DNA from: Gammaproteobacteria bacterium
Lineage (GTDB): Bacteria; Pseudomonadota; Gammaproteobacteria; Burkholderiales; Sulfuricellaceae
NCBI GenBank assembly: GCA_018824405.1
Contig: JAHJGO010000003.1
Coordinates: forward strand, 62,001 to 126,000
Length of the DNA: 64,000 nt
Reading direction: 5' to 3'
Both the position numbers and the translations under genes were made by a program. Shown here piece by piece: positions 1-8,491 of the stretch. The notes beneath the pieces were generated by a model. The model was not told the DNA's origin and did no database searches. It saw only the letters and a list, made by a program, of their open reading frames with translations. Each line of letters begins with the position of its first letter. Within the stretch, counting starts at the first letter, position 1.

Positions 1-886
1 CGCTGCCCATCTTCTTCCACAGGAAGGCGACAGCATCCAGGCGCAGGATGTCCGCACCCTGGTTGGCCCAGAACAGGATGATGTCGATCATTTCGATCAG
101 TACTGCCGGGTTGCGGTAGTTCAGATCCCATTGATAGTTGTTGAACACCGTCATGACCCATTTGCCCATTTCTTCATCCCAGGTGAAGTTTCCGGGGGCG
201 GTGGCCGGGAATATCTCCGGCATGGTCTGCTCGAAAATGTCAGGCATCTCGCGGTCGTCGAAGACGAAGTAGTAATCCTGGTATTTCTTTTCGCCTTTGC
301 GTGCGCGCTGCGCCCATTCGTGCTCGTCCGAGGTGTGGTTGACCACCACATCGAGGGCCAGCAGCATGTCGCGCTTCTTGAGCGTGGTAGCCAGTGCTGC
401 GACATCTTCCGTGGTGCCGAAACGCGGGTCGATGCGATAGAAGTCGCGCACCGCATAGCCGCCGTCGCTGTTGTCCGGCGGACAGTCGAGCATGGGCATG
501 ACATGCAGCATGTTGACGCCCAGTTCCTGCAGGTAGGGAAGGTTTTCGCGCAAGCCTTTCAGATCCCCGGCGAAGCGGTCGCAGTACAACGCCATGCCGA
601 CCCATTTCTGGCTCAGGAACCAGTTGTAGTCTTTTTCCCGTGCCAGGTCCGATCTCCGCAGGGAGGGCGTTCGTTCGATATAGCGCAGCGCGAGTGTCTC
701 GACCAGGCTGACCATCTGTTCCTTGAAGTCGGGGCGGTCGCCATACAGCAGGTAGAACAGGGAATGAATGGCGTAAAAATTCGCACCAAGGCGGGTGTAG
801 AAATGCCGCATGCGCATTTTCCCGATCTCGGGTTTCAGTTGGACCAGAATTTCATTCAGCAGCGAGTGGGAAACTTGTTCGTACAT
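1..886 (-). CDS. ams: Amylosucrase, 5' part (runs off left edge)
   Basis: Encodes the first ~295 residues of a GH13 enzyme; the 3' end lies outside the window. Amylosucrase (EC 2.4.1.4) splits sucrose and transfers glucose to an alpha-1,4-glucan. Visible GH13 regions are DVVVNHTSDEHEWAQR and, near the cut, DILRLDAVAF, whose Asp at about residue 284 fits the catalytic nucleophile. The stretches SDGGYAVRDF and FNNYQWDLNYRNP are typical of amylosucrase rather than a general alpha-amylase. It starts 28 bp after the spp stop, as last visible gene of the fructokinase-sps-spp-ams operon, so it probably draws on sucrose made by the upstream products. The ATG at 886 is followed directly by a plausible N-terminus. 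Exact substrate use is inferred from motif and context. Confidence 0.9.
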   Translation of the reverse strand, partial: MYEQVSHSLLNEILVQLKPEIGKMRMRHFYTRLGANFYAIHSLFYLLYGDRPDFKEQMVSLVETLALRYIERTPSLRRSDLAREKDYNWFLSQKWVGMALYCDRFAGDLKGLRENLPYLQELGVNMLHVMPMLDCPPDNSDGGYAVRDFYRIDPRFGTTEDVAALATTLKKRDMLLALDVVVNHTSDEHEWAQRARKGEKKYQDYYFVFDDREMPDIFEQTMPEIFPATAPGNFTWDEEMGKWVMTVFNNYQWDLNYRNPAVLIEMIDIILFWANQGADILRLDAVAFLWKKMGS

Positions 887-914
887 TAATTATTCTCTGG
901 TTAAATCGTTCCGT

Positions 915-1745
915 TCAGACTTGTTCGCGCAGCCATGCATCAACATCTGGCTGGTAGTGTGCGATGCCCTCAAGGATGCCGGCACTGTAATTGCCATTCA
1001 TGCCGAGGTAGCTACCCCGGGCGAGGTAAAGGGCATCCTTATGAGCCATGGCTGCCGCATTCTTGACTTCGCCGTCGGCATTGGCCACCAGCACGGCGGG
1101 AATGTCGCTCAGCAGGACGTCGAGGTCGTTGCCACTGTCGCCGGCAAAGACAGTGTTGTTGTGGCCGAAGCCTTTTTGTTGCATCAGAAAGTGGATGGCA
1201 TGCAGTTTGTTGGCGCTGGCGGGCAGGATATCCAGCAAGCCGATCCTGGCCGGTTCGTCGATGCTCCAGATCAGATTCGCCCTGATATTTGCCTGCTTCA
1301 GTCGCGTTTCCATCTCTCCAATCAGGTTTTGAGCATCTGTTTCCAGCGGAATATAGAAGCTGAGTTTGTGGCGATTCTGCTTTTCCCTTTCCTGCAAGCT
1401 CAGTTCAGGAAAGCCGCTCAACAGTTTGTGCAGCTCGTCATGGCTCAGACCGCACCAGTCAGGCGCGATCTGCTCGTCCCATGCTTTCCATTGATGCCAG
1501 CCGGTCGCGTCGGTTTGGTAAATGGTTGATCCGACGTCTGCGATGGCGAAGTCCGGTTGCGGCAGGCCGAATTCTACTATGGCCTGCTTGATGAGGGCAC
1601 GATGCCGGCCTGTTACATAGGCAAGGGTGACTTTATTGTTGCTCACCAGCCGTTTGAAGCGTTCCCTGGCCAATGGCGATTCGGGCTGCGGGCCATTCGG
1701 GATCAAGGTCCGGTCGAGGTCGGTGCAGAGCAGGAAACGCTTCAT
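915..1745 (-). CDS. spp: Sucrose-6-phosphate phosphatase (HAD superfamily)
   Basis: A 276-residue HAD phosphatase that would release free sucrose from sucrose-6-phosphate. The nucleophile motif DLDRT lies at residues 9-13 and the metal-binding motif GDSGNDLDVL near residue 200, so all core HAD residues are present, unlike the HAD-like tail of the neighbouring synthase. Its start codon overlaps the sps stop by four bases (ATGA), which suggests translational coupling. Position between sps and ams, and a length close to known bacterial SPPs, support the assignment. A related role such as mannosyl- or glucosylglycerate phosphatase is possible by family but unlikely next to sps. Confidence 0.9.
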   Translation of the reverse strand: MKRFLLCTDLDRTLIPNGPQPESPLARERFKRLVSNNKVTLAYVTGRHRALIKQAIVEFGLPQPDFAIADVGSTIYQTDATGWHQWKAWDEQIAPDWCGLSHDELHKLLSGFPELSLQEREKQNRHKLSFYIPLETDAQNLIGEMETRLKQANIRANLIWSIDEPARIGLLDILPASANKLHAIHFLMQQKGFGHNNTVFAGDSGNDLDVLLSDIPAVLVANADGEVKNAAAMAHKDALYLARGSYLGMNGNYSAGILEGIAHYQPDVDAWLREQV

Positions 1746-3913
1746 GTGGCGGCTTTCTTGTTCCCATTGTCAAAGAACCTGTAATGCTCCATCGCTTCAA
1801 GGATGCCGTCGGCATTGGGTTTCTCGGAAAAAAAGACATTTTCGACGTGGGTCAGTTCTGACAGTTCTTCGAGATGTCTGTTATCCACCACAGCGCCCAG
1901 GGTGTTGCCGCGCAGCATGTCCGCATCTGCACCGGTGACGCCGGCAACCAGCGTGTTTTCCAGCGGAAAACTCAGCTGGTCGGCGCACCAGCGCAGGGCC
2001 AGCCCCTTGGAGGCCCGGATGGGCAGCACATCCAGGAATTGGCCGAAGGAAAATACGGCGTTTACCGCCTGCTCGTTGCGCAGCAAGATCTGACGGATTT
2101 CGTGGATGTCAGCCACATTCGGGTCAATGTAATAGCTGATTTTGAAAGCGCTTTGATAGTTTTTCGGCTGCATCACGAGTCCCGGTATTTCCTTGAGGAT
2201 GTCGCGCACGGCCTGCGGGTTCCACAGGTGGTTGATGTGGCGCTCCCAGACAGTGTCCTTGCTCAGGTGCGGTGCATAATGAATTTCGGTGCCCTGGCTG
2301 GAAATCAATACGTCCGGCTCGGGTATGTTGTTTTGACGTATTACCGTCAGTGCGTCGTCCAGGCGGCGCCCGGTGGCGATGCCAAAAATGGTTGATTTGC
2401 GATGCGCGTGCATTTTATGCAAAAACGCCTCAAGCGAAGCACGCTCGCCGATCAGGTTCAGGGCAAGACTGGTGAAGATCGCCCGGTTGCGGAATACACC
2501 CGCGCGCCGACTCAGATTCATTCTGGAAATCGGTTCTGTCTTTTCCACCAGAGGGCGGATTACCGATAGATATTTGCCTACGTGTGCCGGCCACGAATAA
2601 TGACGGCGCACGCCTTCTATGCCGTTCTCTGCCAGACGTGCCCATTCCCGCTTGTTCGACAAGGTCTTGAGAATAATTTCTGCCATTGCCTCCCTGTCGA
2701 GCGGATCGATCAGGTGGCCGTTCTGGCAGTTTCTGATGATGTCGATCGGCCCGCCATCCTCCGTTGCCACGATGGGCAGGCCGGAGGCCGCCGCCTCGAT
2801 CAGTGTGAGGCCGAATGGTTCGGTCAGGGCGGGGTTGACGAACACGCCTCGGGAACCGGCTGCAAGGCGATACAGCAGGGCGACTTCTTCAGACTTGTGG
2901 TGTTTCGGATAGGCGACTTTGCCGTACAGGTCATATTTGTCGATGGCCAGCAGGATTTCGTTCAGGACGGTTTTCGTCACGCTTTCCATATCCTGGATGT
3001 CGTCGCGGTTGCCTGCCACGATCACCAGATTGGCCGCCTCCTGCAATTGGGGTGATTCGCCATAGGCTTCAATCAGCGTAACGATGTTCTTTTTGGGGTC
3101 GGGGCGAGACAGCGCCAGAATGATCGGCTTTCTGGGATGAGTCAGAAAGCGCTTCAGCTGGTTTGCGATGTCACTGTCTTTTTCATTACCCTGCGGCGGA
3201 AAAAATTTCTCCATATCCGTGCCGGGCGGCACCACCCGCATGCGCTCGGGCTGGTAGAAGTCATAAAGGCCGTATTGCTGCTCGATTTCCTGCTGCGTGC
3301 TGGTGATGACGCGCTCGGCGACACCCAGCGTTGTTTCCTCCGCTTCGATGCGGCGGCTGATGTTGTAGGCTGTTTCGATCTCGCTACGCTTGATGCCGCT
3401 GGCCAGCAATTGCTTGCGCTTGGTGCGTCCCAGCGAATGGCCGGTATGCACCAGCGGAATCCCCAGTTGGTGCGAAAGCTGCGAGCCCACGTAACCGGCA
3501 TCCGCATAATGGCTGTGGATGATATCCGGCGTGCGCCCCTGGTTTTTCAGATAAGCCAGTGCGTTGTCGGAAAAGCTTTCCAGCGAGTCCCACAACATCT
3601 CCTTGGGCAGATATTTTTGCTCCCCGCACCCGATACGCACGATGTCCACTTTTTCCGACAGGGCTTCCAGGGGTTCCGCGTACTCGGGCCCGACCTGGCT
3701 GTCGATGACGCGCCGGGTCAGTAGGATGACTTTTTCGACATCGTCACGCTCGCCCAGTGCACGGGCGAGTTCCACGACGTACTTGGTCTGGCCGCCGGTG
3801 TCCGCATCTCGCCCCAATTCGAGATCGTGGCCACGGATCAGGCCGTGCACGCTGATCAGGGCGATATACAAAGGTTTGCCGGGCTCCCGGACTTGGTTCT
3901 TCATTTGCTCCAC
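1742..3913 (-). CDS. sps: Sucrose-phosphate synthase with degenerate HAD tail
   Basis: A 723-residue two-domain protein. Residues ~14-455 form a GT-B, family GT4 glycosyltransferase that makes sucrose-6-phosphate from a nucleotide-glucose and fructose-6-phosphate. The GGQTKYVVELARALG stretch (from 40) and the E-x7-E motif (E365, E373, within EPFGLTLIEAAASG) are visible. Residues ~470-715 resemble sucrose-phosphate phosphatase, but the nucleophile motif is replaced by SLALN (482-486) and the GDSGND motif by GVTGAD (658-663), so this domain should not hydrolyse phosphate. The intact phosphatase is encoded immediately downstream (spp). The gene overlaps the fructokinase end by 13 bp and spp by 4 bp, so the operon is very compact. 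A structural or regulatory role for the tail is inferred. Confidence 0.93.
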   Translation of the reverse strand: MEQMKNQVREPGKPLYIALISVHGLIRGHDLELGRDADTGGQTKYVVELARALGERDDVEKVILLTRRVIDSQVGPEYAEPLEALSEKVDIVRIGCGEQKYLPKEMLWDSLESFSDNALAYLKNQGRTPDIIHSHYADAGYVGSQLSHQLGIPLVHTGHSLGRTKRKQLLASGIKRSEIETAYNISRRIEAEETTLGVAERVITSTQQEIEQQYGLYDFYQPERMRVVPPGTDMEKFFPPQGNEKDSDIANQLKRFLTHPRKPIILALSRPDPKKNIVTLIEAYGESPQLQEAANLVIVAGNRDDIQDMESVTKTVLNEILLAIDKYDLYGKVAYPKHHKSEEVALLYRLAAGSRGVFVNPALTEPFGLTLIEAAASGLPIVATEDGGPIDIIRNCQNGHLIDPLDREAMAEIILKTLSNKREWARLAENGIEGVRRHYSWPAHVGKYLSVIRPLVEKTEPISRMNLSRRAGVFRNRAIFTSLALNLIGERASLEAFLHKMHAHRKSTIFGIATGRRLDDALTVIRQNNIPEPDVLISSQGTEIHYAPHLSKDTVWERHINHLWNPQAVRDILKEIPGLVMQPKNYQSAFKISYYIDPNVADIHEIRQILLRNEQAVNAVFSFGQFLDVLPIRASKGLALRWCADQLSFPLENTLVAGVTGADADMLRGNTLGAVVDNRHLEELSELTHVENVFFSEKPNADGILEAMEHYRFFDNGNKKAAT

Positions 3914-4851
3914 TCCTCGGTGAATGGCTGGTAAAAATCAGCATGGTCAGGAATTGCTCCGCGGATCTCGCAAATCGCAGCGGCAAATGCATTGGCCCGG
4001 TCCAGCGTTGTGGGCATCGGCCAGCCCAGCAGCGTGCCAAGGATGAAAACCGAGGCAAAACCGTCTCCGGCGCCTACTGTGTCAACCAGGGTGATGGCCC
4101 TTTTTTTCTTGCTAGTCTCGGCAATTTTGCCGTCCCGGTTGATTTGCCAGGCGCCCGCATCTCCACATGTAACCAGTACCTGTGCAAGATCGAATTGGTC
4201 CAGCAATTCCCTGACCTGATCCTGTGAATTGCTTCCTGATAATACAAGCATCTCGGCCAATATATCCACTTCTTCAATGTTCAATTTAACGATGTCAGCG
4301 TTTTGCAGGGAGAGTCGGAGCGTCTTTTCGTCATACCAGGGAGCGCGCAGGTTGATATCCAGAAATCTTGCCGCATCGGTGCTGCGCAACAGGGTTTTCA
4401 ATGCACGTTTGGAAACTTCATGCCGTTGCGCCAGGGTGCCAAAATAGACCAGCGCGGGATTGACAGAAAGCGAAGCCATGCGCACCACAGCCGGGTGTAT
4501 GAAATCGTAGGCCTGCATGGGGAGAATCTCGAAACGGTGGCTGCCATTTTCAATATGTACTTGCACCCGCCCGGTCGGATGTTTCTTGTCGAGCTGGATG
4601 CCCAGAGTTTCCATGCCATTTTCAGACATTACGTTCAGCACCTTGTCGCGCAACGCATCATTGCCCAGGCGTGTAATCATGACTGGGTTTTGCCCGAACG
4701 CCTTGAGATGGCGCGCCACGTTGAATGGCGCGCCGCCCAGGACGGTTCGGTCGGGAAAAATGTCCGCCAGGACTTCGCCAAACAGCACGATGGTGTTCTG
4801 TTGGCTGGCAGGATGCAGCGCGGATGATCCGGGAAGAGTTTGCTGTGTCAT
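3901..4851 (-). CDS. Fructokinase, PfkB family
   Basis: A 316-residue PfkB-family sugar kinase. The C-terminal signature VGAGDGFASVF holds GAGDG at 260-264 with Asp263 as the likely catalytic base, and the N-terminal substrate region LGGAPFNVARHL (38-49) resembles fructokinases. It would phosphorylate fructose, including fructose released by amylosucrase, returning fructose-6-phosphate to sucrose-phosphate synthase. It is the first gene of the sucrose operon; its 3' end overlaps sps by 13 bp. The first ~18 residues are poorly conserved in appearance, so a slightly later start cannot be excluded. Other PfkB specificities are possible, but the context favours fructose. Confidence 0.88.
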   Translation of the reverse strand: MTQQTLPGSSALHPASQQNTIVLFGEVLADIFPDRTVLGGAPFNVARHLKAFGQNPVMITRLGNDALRDKVLNVMSENGMETLGIQLDKKHPTGRVQVHIENGSHRFEILPMQAYDFIHPAVVRMASLSVNPALVYFGTLAQRHEVSKRALKTLLRSTDAARFLDINLRAPWYDEKTLRLSLQNADIVKLNIEEVDILAEMLVLSGSNSQDQVRELLDQFDLAQVLVTCGDAGAWQINRDGKIAETSKKKRAITLVDTVGAGDGFASVFILGTLLGWPMPTTLDRANAFAAAICEIRGAIPDHADFYQPFTEEWSK

Positions 4852-4936
4852 TGACTTGGGTTTTCTCTCTGTATGGCCGGCTTGCAGATGTCACAATCTT
4901 CTGCAGGGTGCCGGAAAACAAGTGGACGAGTTGATT

Positions 4937-4979
4937 TTTGCACGAATGAGCGGAGCTTTGTCATAATGATTCGTACAAA
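4937..4979. promoter_or_regulatory. Inverted repeat between fructokinase and marR-type gene
   Basis: TTTGCACGAAT at 4937-4947 and ATTCGTACAAA at 4969-4979 form an 11-bp inverted repeat with one mismatch, arms 32 bp apart centre to centre (about three helical turns). It sits in the AT-rich divergent gap between the sucrose operon and the MarR-family gene, where an operator for that regulator would be expected. No binding evidence exists beyond symmetry and position. Confidence 0.4.
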
Positions 4980-5124
4980 ATAAATTGGTATGAATATAAT
5001 TGATGTAAACTGATAAAGCAAACTTGAAACCCGAGATGTTCACCGGCCCGCCTGATGAAGAGTCCGGGCTTTCTTGCTTGAGGATTCAACCAGAAGGTGC
5101 CGGAACACGAGGGAGAGATGCAAC

Positions 5125-5610
5125 TTGAATCATCACAATGAAAAACAGCGTTCGCTTCAGGTGTTGAAAAAATTCCGGGTCATTTACGGCTCGATGCGCC
5201 AGCATTTTAGGGTGATTGAGCAGACCTGTGGTGTGACCGGGTCGCAACTGTGGGTCATGCAGGAAATTTCGCATTCATCCGGTATTGGTGTTTCGGATCT
5301 GGCGGAGCGCTTGTCTATCCATCAATCGACTTGTAGCCAGCTGGTTGAAAAACTGGTGGCTCGCAAACTGATCATCAAGGAGCGCAGCAAGGAAGATCAA
5401 CGCCGGGTTGGATTGCGTCTCACCGAAGAAGCGGGCGAATTGATCAGGAATGCGCCAGGTCCGGCTGAAGGCATGTTGCCGGAGGCATTGAACGCGCTAC
5501 CGGAAGAAACCATTCGGCTGCTCGATAGCTCCCTGGAAGAAGTGATTAAACAACTGCAAATCGATGACAATAGATTCGCCGATAAGCCTTTCTCGGATCA
5601 GTCATTATAG
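5125..5610 (+). CDS. MarR-family transcriptional regulator
   Basis: A winged-helix regulator of about 161 residues. The MarR core is visible as ISHSSGIGVSDLAERLSIH, then STCSQLVEKLVARKLI (recognition helix) and the wing RSKEDQRRVGLRLTEEG-like stretch. No early ATG is in frame. A TTG at 5125 follows GGGAGAG at a normal distance and is preferred over an earlier TTG at 5074 that lacks a ribosome binding site. The gene diverges from the sucrose operon across a gap holding an imperfect inverted repeat, so control of sucrose genes is a reasonable guess; MarR-type regulators accompany osmolyte clusters in some methylotrophs. The ligand is unknown. Confidence 0.82.
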   Translation: MNHHNEKQRSLQVLKKFRVIYGSMRQHFRVIEQTCGVTGSQLWVMQEISHSSGIGVSDLAERLSIHQSTCSQLVEKLVARKLIIKERSKEDQRRVGLRLTEEAGELIRNAPGPAEGMLPEALNALPEETIRLLDSSLEEVIKQLQIDDNRFADKPFSDQSL

Positions 5611-5632
5611 CTGGCTGAATATTTTCAGCCGG
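5611..5632. terminator. Candidate shared terminator hairpin
   Basis: Immediately after the MarR stop, GGCTGAA (5613-5619) and TTCAGCC (5624-5630) form a 7-bp stem with a 4-base loop, extendable by two outer pairs. It lies between convergent genes. There is no good T-run on either side, so intrinsic termination is uncertain. Confidence 0.35.
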
Positions 5633-5641
5633 TTTCAGGGA

Positions 5642-7285
5642 TCACTGGAACGTGATTCCTTCTTCGCCAAGGGTAAAGGTGCCGCCACTGGTTTGAGTGT
5701 TGACAAGGTGGATTTTTCCAGCAATCTCGATCTGGACGCCACTGAACACGGCTTTTTCCACCACCACCTTGGCGTCCACGGAAAGCACTAGCTCGAACTC
5801 GAATTGTTCTTTTTCTTCCTGCAGGGTTTCGATATCCAGCATCAGGGCCATTTGCGTGTTTTCTGCCTTGCTGAGCACCCCAGCCGGTGCGCGCTCCGGA
5901 TGTTTTTTTATAAAATCCAGCAGTTTGACGACTTCAATCATTGCTGTGGCTTTTGTGTCCAGATTTTGTGTCGTGCGTTTCAATTTGTCATGCAGATAGG
6001 GATTGGTGCCAACCATCACCCGGGTCTTGACGCCGGATGCCGATCCTATCGAAGCGGCCTGAACCAGCAGGGTGGCTTCGGTCAGGCCGCCAATGATGCG
6101 GCCAGTACCCGTTCCCGGTGTGCCGACCATGATCTGGTTGATGGCCGCCAGTTCACTTTGCATCACCAGATTGGCCACCAGTATGCTGTCGCCGGTTTCA
6201 ACGCTGGCATTTTCGATGAAGTGGGCCGAGCAGGAGCCATCGCAGCGTATGCGGGCAATGCCTTGTTTCTGCTTTTTGTCCGGGTGTTCATGGACCTCGC
6301 CGTGGCCGATGATGCCGCCCTTGACAATGATGTCTCCTCCCGCGTCGAGCGTGGCGGCTTCGACCGTGCCGCCGACATGGATGTCACCGGTGGCGCGAAT
6401 GCTCATGCCGACATGCACATCGCCAGTAATTTCGATGGTGCCATCGAAATCTATATTGCCGGTAGACAAGTCGACCGACTGTAGCGTAACTGTCGATTCC
6501 ACTATCATGCCGTGGCTGATTTCCACTGGTTGTCCTGAAGTCTCCGCAATCAGGAAAGCAGGGTCTTCCGGATCAACCATTGCACCTTTTAGCTGGGGGG
6601 CAAAGAGAACTTCCTTGCCGGGATTGGCCGGAATAAGCTGACCCAGCACATTTTCACCAGATTCACCCGGAGTGGGCGGGTGTTTCTGCATCAGGCGCTC
6701 ACCCTGGCGAATCGTGACAATGCCGCCCAGATCCCGGTAATCGGCGATGTCATTCTCATCGAGATGGGGGTGGCGATCCTTGACCATGGGAATCAGGCAT
6801 TGCAGGCGTCCGTCTTCGCCGTGCACGACCTCACGCCCTTGCGCGATCAGCGTTTTTTCCGCCGAACCGCTGGCCAGCAGATGGTCAATTTCTTCATCCA
6901 GAATGCCGGCAGTGATGGCCTTTTCCGACAGCGCAAGGTCAACCTGCTCCCGTGTCAAAGCTATGCCGCCGCAGGGGGGTGTTACGGTGATCCAGGCCGA
7001 CATTTTGTCGGCTGCAATTTCGATAGCCGCGCTGGCATCGCGTACTTCGCCGATTTCAAGGCTGAACGGTGCGGTGGCCGTGGCATATTGCTTGATCAGC
7101 TGAGCCATGGCTGGCTCAAAGAGAAAGAGTTGCGCAAAGCCTGCCGCAGCAATTTTTTGCTGCAGCCAGTCCACATCGATAGGCGTCAGGTTTTCAGCCG
7201 GCGTAAAGTTTGCCAGCAGCTTGCGGCTGTCTTCCGTGATTGAAAGTGATAAAGCCTGGCTTTGCGTGTCCTGTGCTTCATCCAT
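5642..7285 (-). CDS. FapA / DUF342-family protein
   Basis: A 547-residue cytoplasmic protein of the FapA (formerly DUF342) family. Residues ~90-250 look like the N-terminal FapA module. Residues ~270-400 form regular short repeats such as GTIEITGDVHVG and GDIIVKGGIIGHGEV, typical of a right-handed beta-helix. A helical, coiled-coil-like stretch follows around residues 435-490, then a short beta tail. Family members are linked to flagellar or cell-pole assembly in some gammaproteobacteria, but no biochemical activity is established. The gene stands alone here, convergent with the MarR gene and divergent from a small acidic protein gene, so context adds nothing. Confidence 0.85.
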   Translation of the reverse strand: MDEAQDTQSQALSLSITEDSRKLLANFTPAENLTPIDVDWLQQKIAAAGFAQLFLFEPAMAQLIKQYATATAPFSLEIGEVRDASAAIEIAADKMSAWITVTPPCGGIALTREQVDLALSEKAITAGILDEEIDHLLASGSAEKTLIAQGREVVHGEDGRLQCLIPMVKDRHPHLDENDIADYRDLGGIVTIRQGERLMQKHPPTPGESGENVLGQLIPANPGKEVLFAPQLKGAMVDPEDPAFLIAETSGQPVEISHGMIVESTVTLQSVDLSTGNIDFDGTIEITGDVHVGMSIRATGDIHVGGTVEAATLDAGGDIIVKGGIIGHGEVHEHPDKKQKQGIARIRCDGSCSAHFIENASVETGDSILVANLVMQSELAAINQIMVGTPGTGTGRIIGGLTEATLLVQAASIGSASGVKTRVMVGTNPYLHDKLKRTTQNLDTKATAMIEVVKLLDFIKKHPERAPAGVLSKAENTQMALMLDIETLQEEKEQFEFELVLSVDAKVVVEKAVFSGVQIEIAGKIHLVNTQTSGGTFTLGEEGITFQ

Positions 7286-7417
7286 TCGGCATTCCCCTTG
7301 TTTTCTGAAAGGGTATCAGGTTTTTATTATAGCTTCCTGCTATTTGATCCGCAGCCTTACACACCCGAGCTGAAGAAGGTAATATTTCCTTTTATCACGC
7401 AAGCACGAGAGCAGGTA

Positions 7418-7855
7418 ATGGGAATTCTGGTAAATATTGTTTGTGCAGACGAGGAAGAAGTCGAGGCCATCGGCGAGTCGCAGCATCCTGTCGTCGAGTG
7501 GAGCGGCATCGAGGCTCGAGATGTCGATACGGCAAAAATCGTAACTCTGCACTGCCTCCTGACCGGTGATGGGCTGGAGGATGCCTTTTATACTTACGAG
7601 CCGGTTTATGTGGCTGGCGATGAAGGCCCTATTGTCCTGCGGATTCCGGACGAAATCATGGAGAAGCTTGCCGGCCTCGATGAAGAGGCGATTGAGCGAG
7701 TGGGAGAGGAACTGGCTGCCACCGAGGAATTCGAGATGAGCGGCTGGCCCGCCGAAGAGGTTCAGTCCCTGGTGGAAGAGCTCTCAGAGCTGGCCCGGTT
7801 GGCCGATTCGCAGGGGCAGGCCATGTTCGTGTGGATGCACCCGCTGCTGACTTGA
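7418..7855 (+). CDS. Conserved-looking acidic small protein, function unknown
   Basis: A 145-residue protein beginning MGILVNIVCADEEEVE. It is strongly acidic with many Glu and Asp, has no signal peptide and no membrane segment, so it is probably cytoplasmic. The reading frame is open further upstream, but the ATG at 7418 has GAGAGCAGG just before it and the upstream residues look like untranslated sequence. The C-terminus ends in a hydrophobic, aromatic stretch (AMFVWMHPLL). I do not recognise the family. It is divergent from the FapA-like gene and convergent with the SRPBCC gene. Confidence 0.7.
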   Translation: MGILVNIVCADEEEVEAIGESQHPVVEWSGIEARDVDTAKIVTLHCLLTGDGLEDAFYTYEPVYVAGDEGPIVLRIPDEIMEKLAGLDEEAIERVGEELAATEEFEMSGWPAEEVQSLVEELSELARLADSQGQAMFVWMHPLLT

Positions 7856-7868
7856 GAAATTCAGCAGC

Positions 7869-8477
7869 TTATACGCGTCGCTGTGTCTTCTTCCGCATCG
7901 CCGTCATACGCTGGCTCGATTGCCGGGCGAGTTGTTCGCGCCGCACCATCTCGTCGCGCATGCCCTGAAACTGTTCGCGAACTTCGCTGCTGACCAGGCT
8001 TGTTCCGAGCAAGGGTGGAATCGATATGGATGGGATAAGGGTCGCGTTATAGTTGACCCGTGTGTTCTGACCGTCGGCTTCCAGGTAGGTGACGCTGTCC
8101 ATGCTTTTCATGCTGCCGCTGGTCCCGTGGGAAGTGACTTTCGCATAGGGAAACAGCTCCACGTTGCGCATGGACTCGAAAGGGAAGCTCCACACCCCCA
8201 GGCTGTAAGTTCCTTTCTGCGCTACCTTGAGATGGTTGCCCTTGCGTTCCATGATCTTGCTGCTGGATAGATTGGGAATAAATCCCGCCATACGGTCAAA
8301 ATCGGTCATGACTTCCCAGGCCCGTCTGGGTTTTACCGCCACCCGCATGTCCACGGTGACGTGAAGCGTGTCGCCCTCACGTTCGGTGTGCACATTAATG
8401 TCCTGCTCGGACATGATGAAAGCCTGTGCGAGGCAAGGGCTGAATGCGACAAGCAAAAGAGCCAGACGGGCGCGCAT
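7869..8477 (-). CDS. Secreted SRPBCC (START-like) protein
   Basis: A 202-residue protein with an N-terminal signal peptide (MRARLALLLVAFSPCLAQA) and an SRPBCC/polyketide-cyclase-like fold, marked by RAWEVMTDFDRMAGFIPN and later SGSMKSMDSVTYLE. The basic C-terminus (RQSSQRMTAMRKKTQRR) is probably disordered. The fold binds hydrophobic ligands in many families, but the ligand here is unknown. It lies 14 bp downstream of metG on the same strand and may be co-transcribed. A paralogue with the same AWEVMTDFD and SFPFES motifs is encoded at 58443-59081, which shows the family was duplicated in this genome. Confidence 0.82.
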   Translation of the reverse strand: MRARLALLLVAFSPCLAQAFIMSEQDINVHTEREGDTLHVTVDMRVAVKPRRAWEVMTDFDRMAGFIPNLSSSKIMERKGNHLKVAQKGTYSLGVWSFPFESMRNVELFPYAKVTSHGTSGSMKSMDSVTYLEADGQNTRVNYNATLIPSISIPPLLGTSLVSSEVREQFQGMRDEMVRREQLARQSSQRMTAMRKKTQRRV

Positions 8478-8491
8478 GATGGGTAACCGGG

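Noticed and set aside
5074-5124. Earlier TTG start for the MarR-type gene
   Set aside because: No ribosome binding site precedes it and the added 17 residues look unlike the family.
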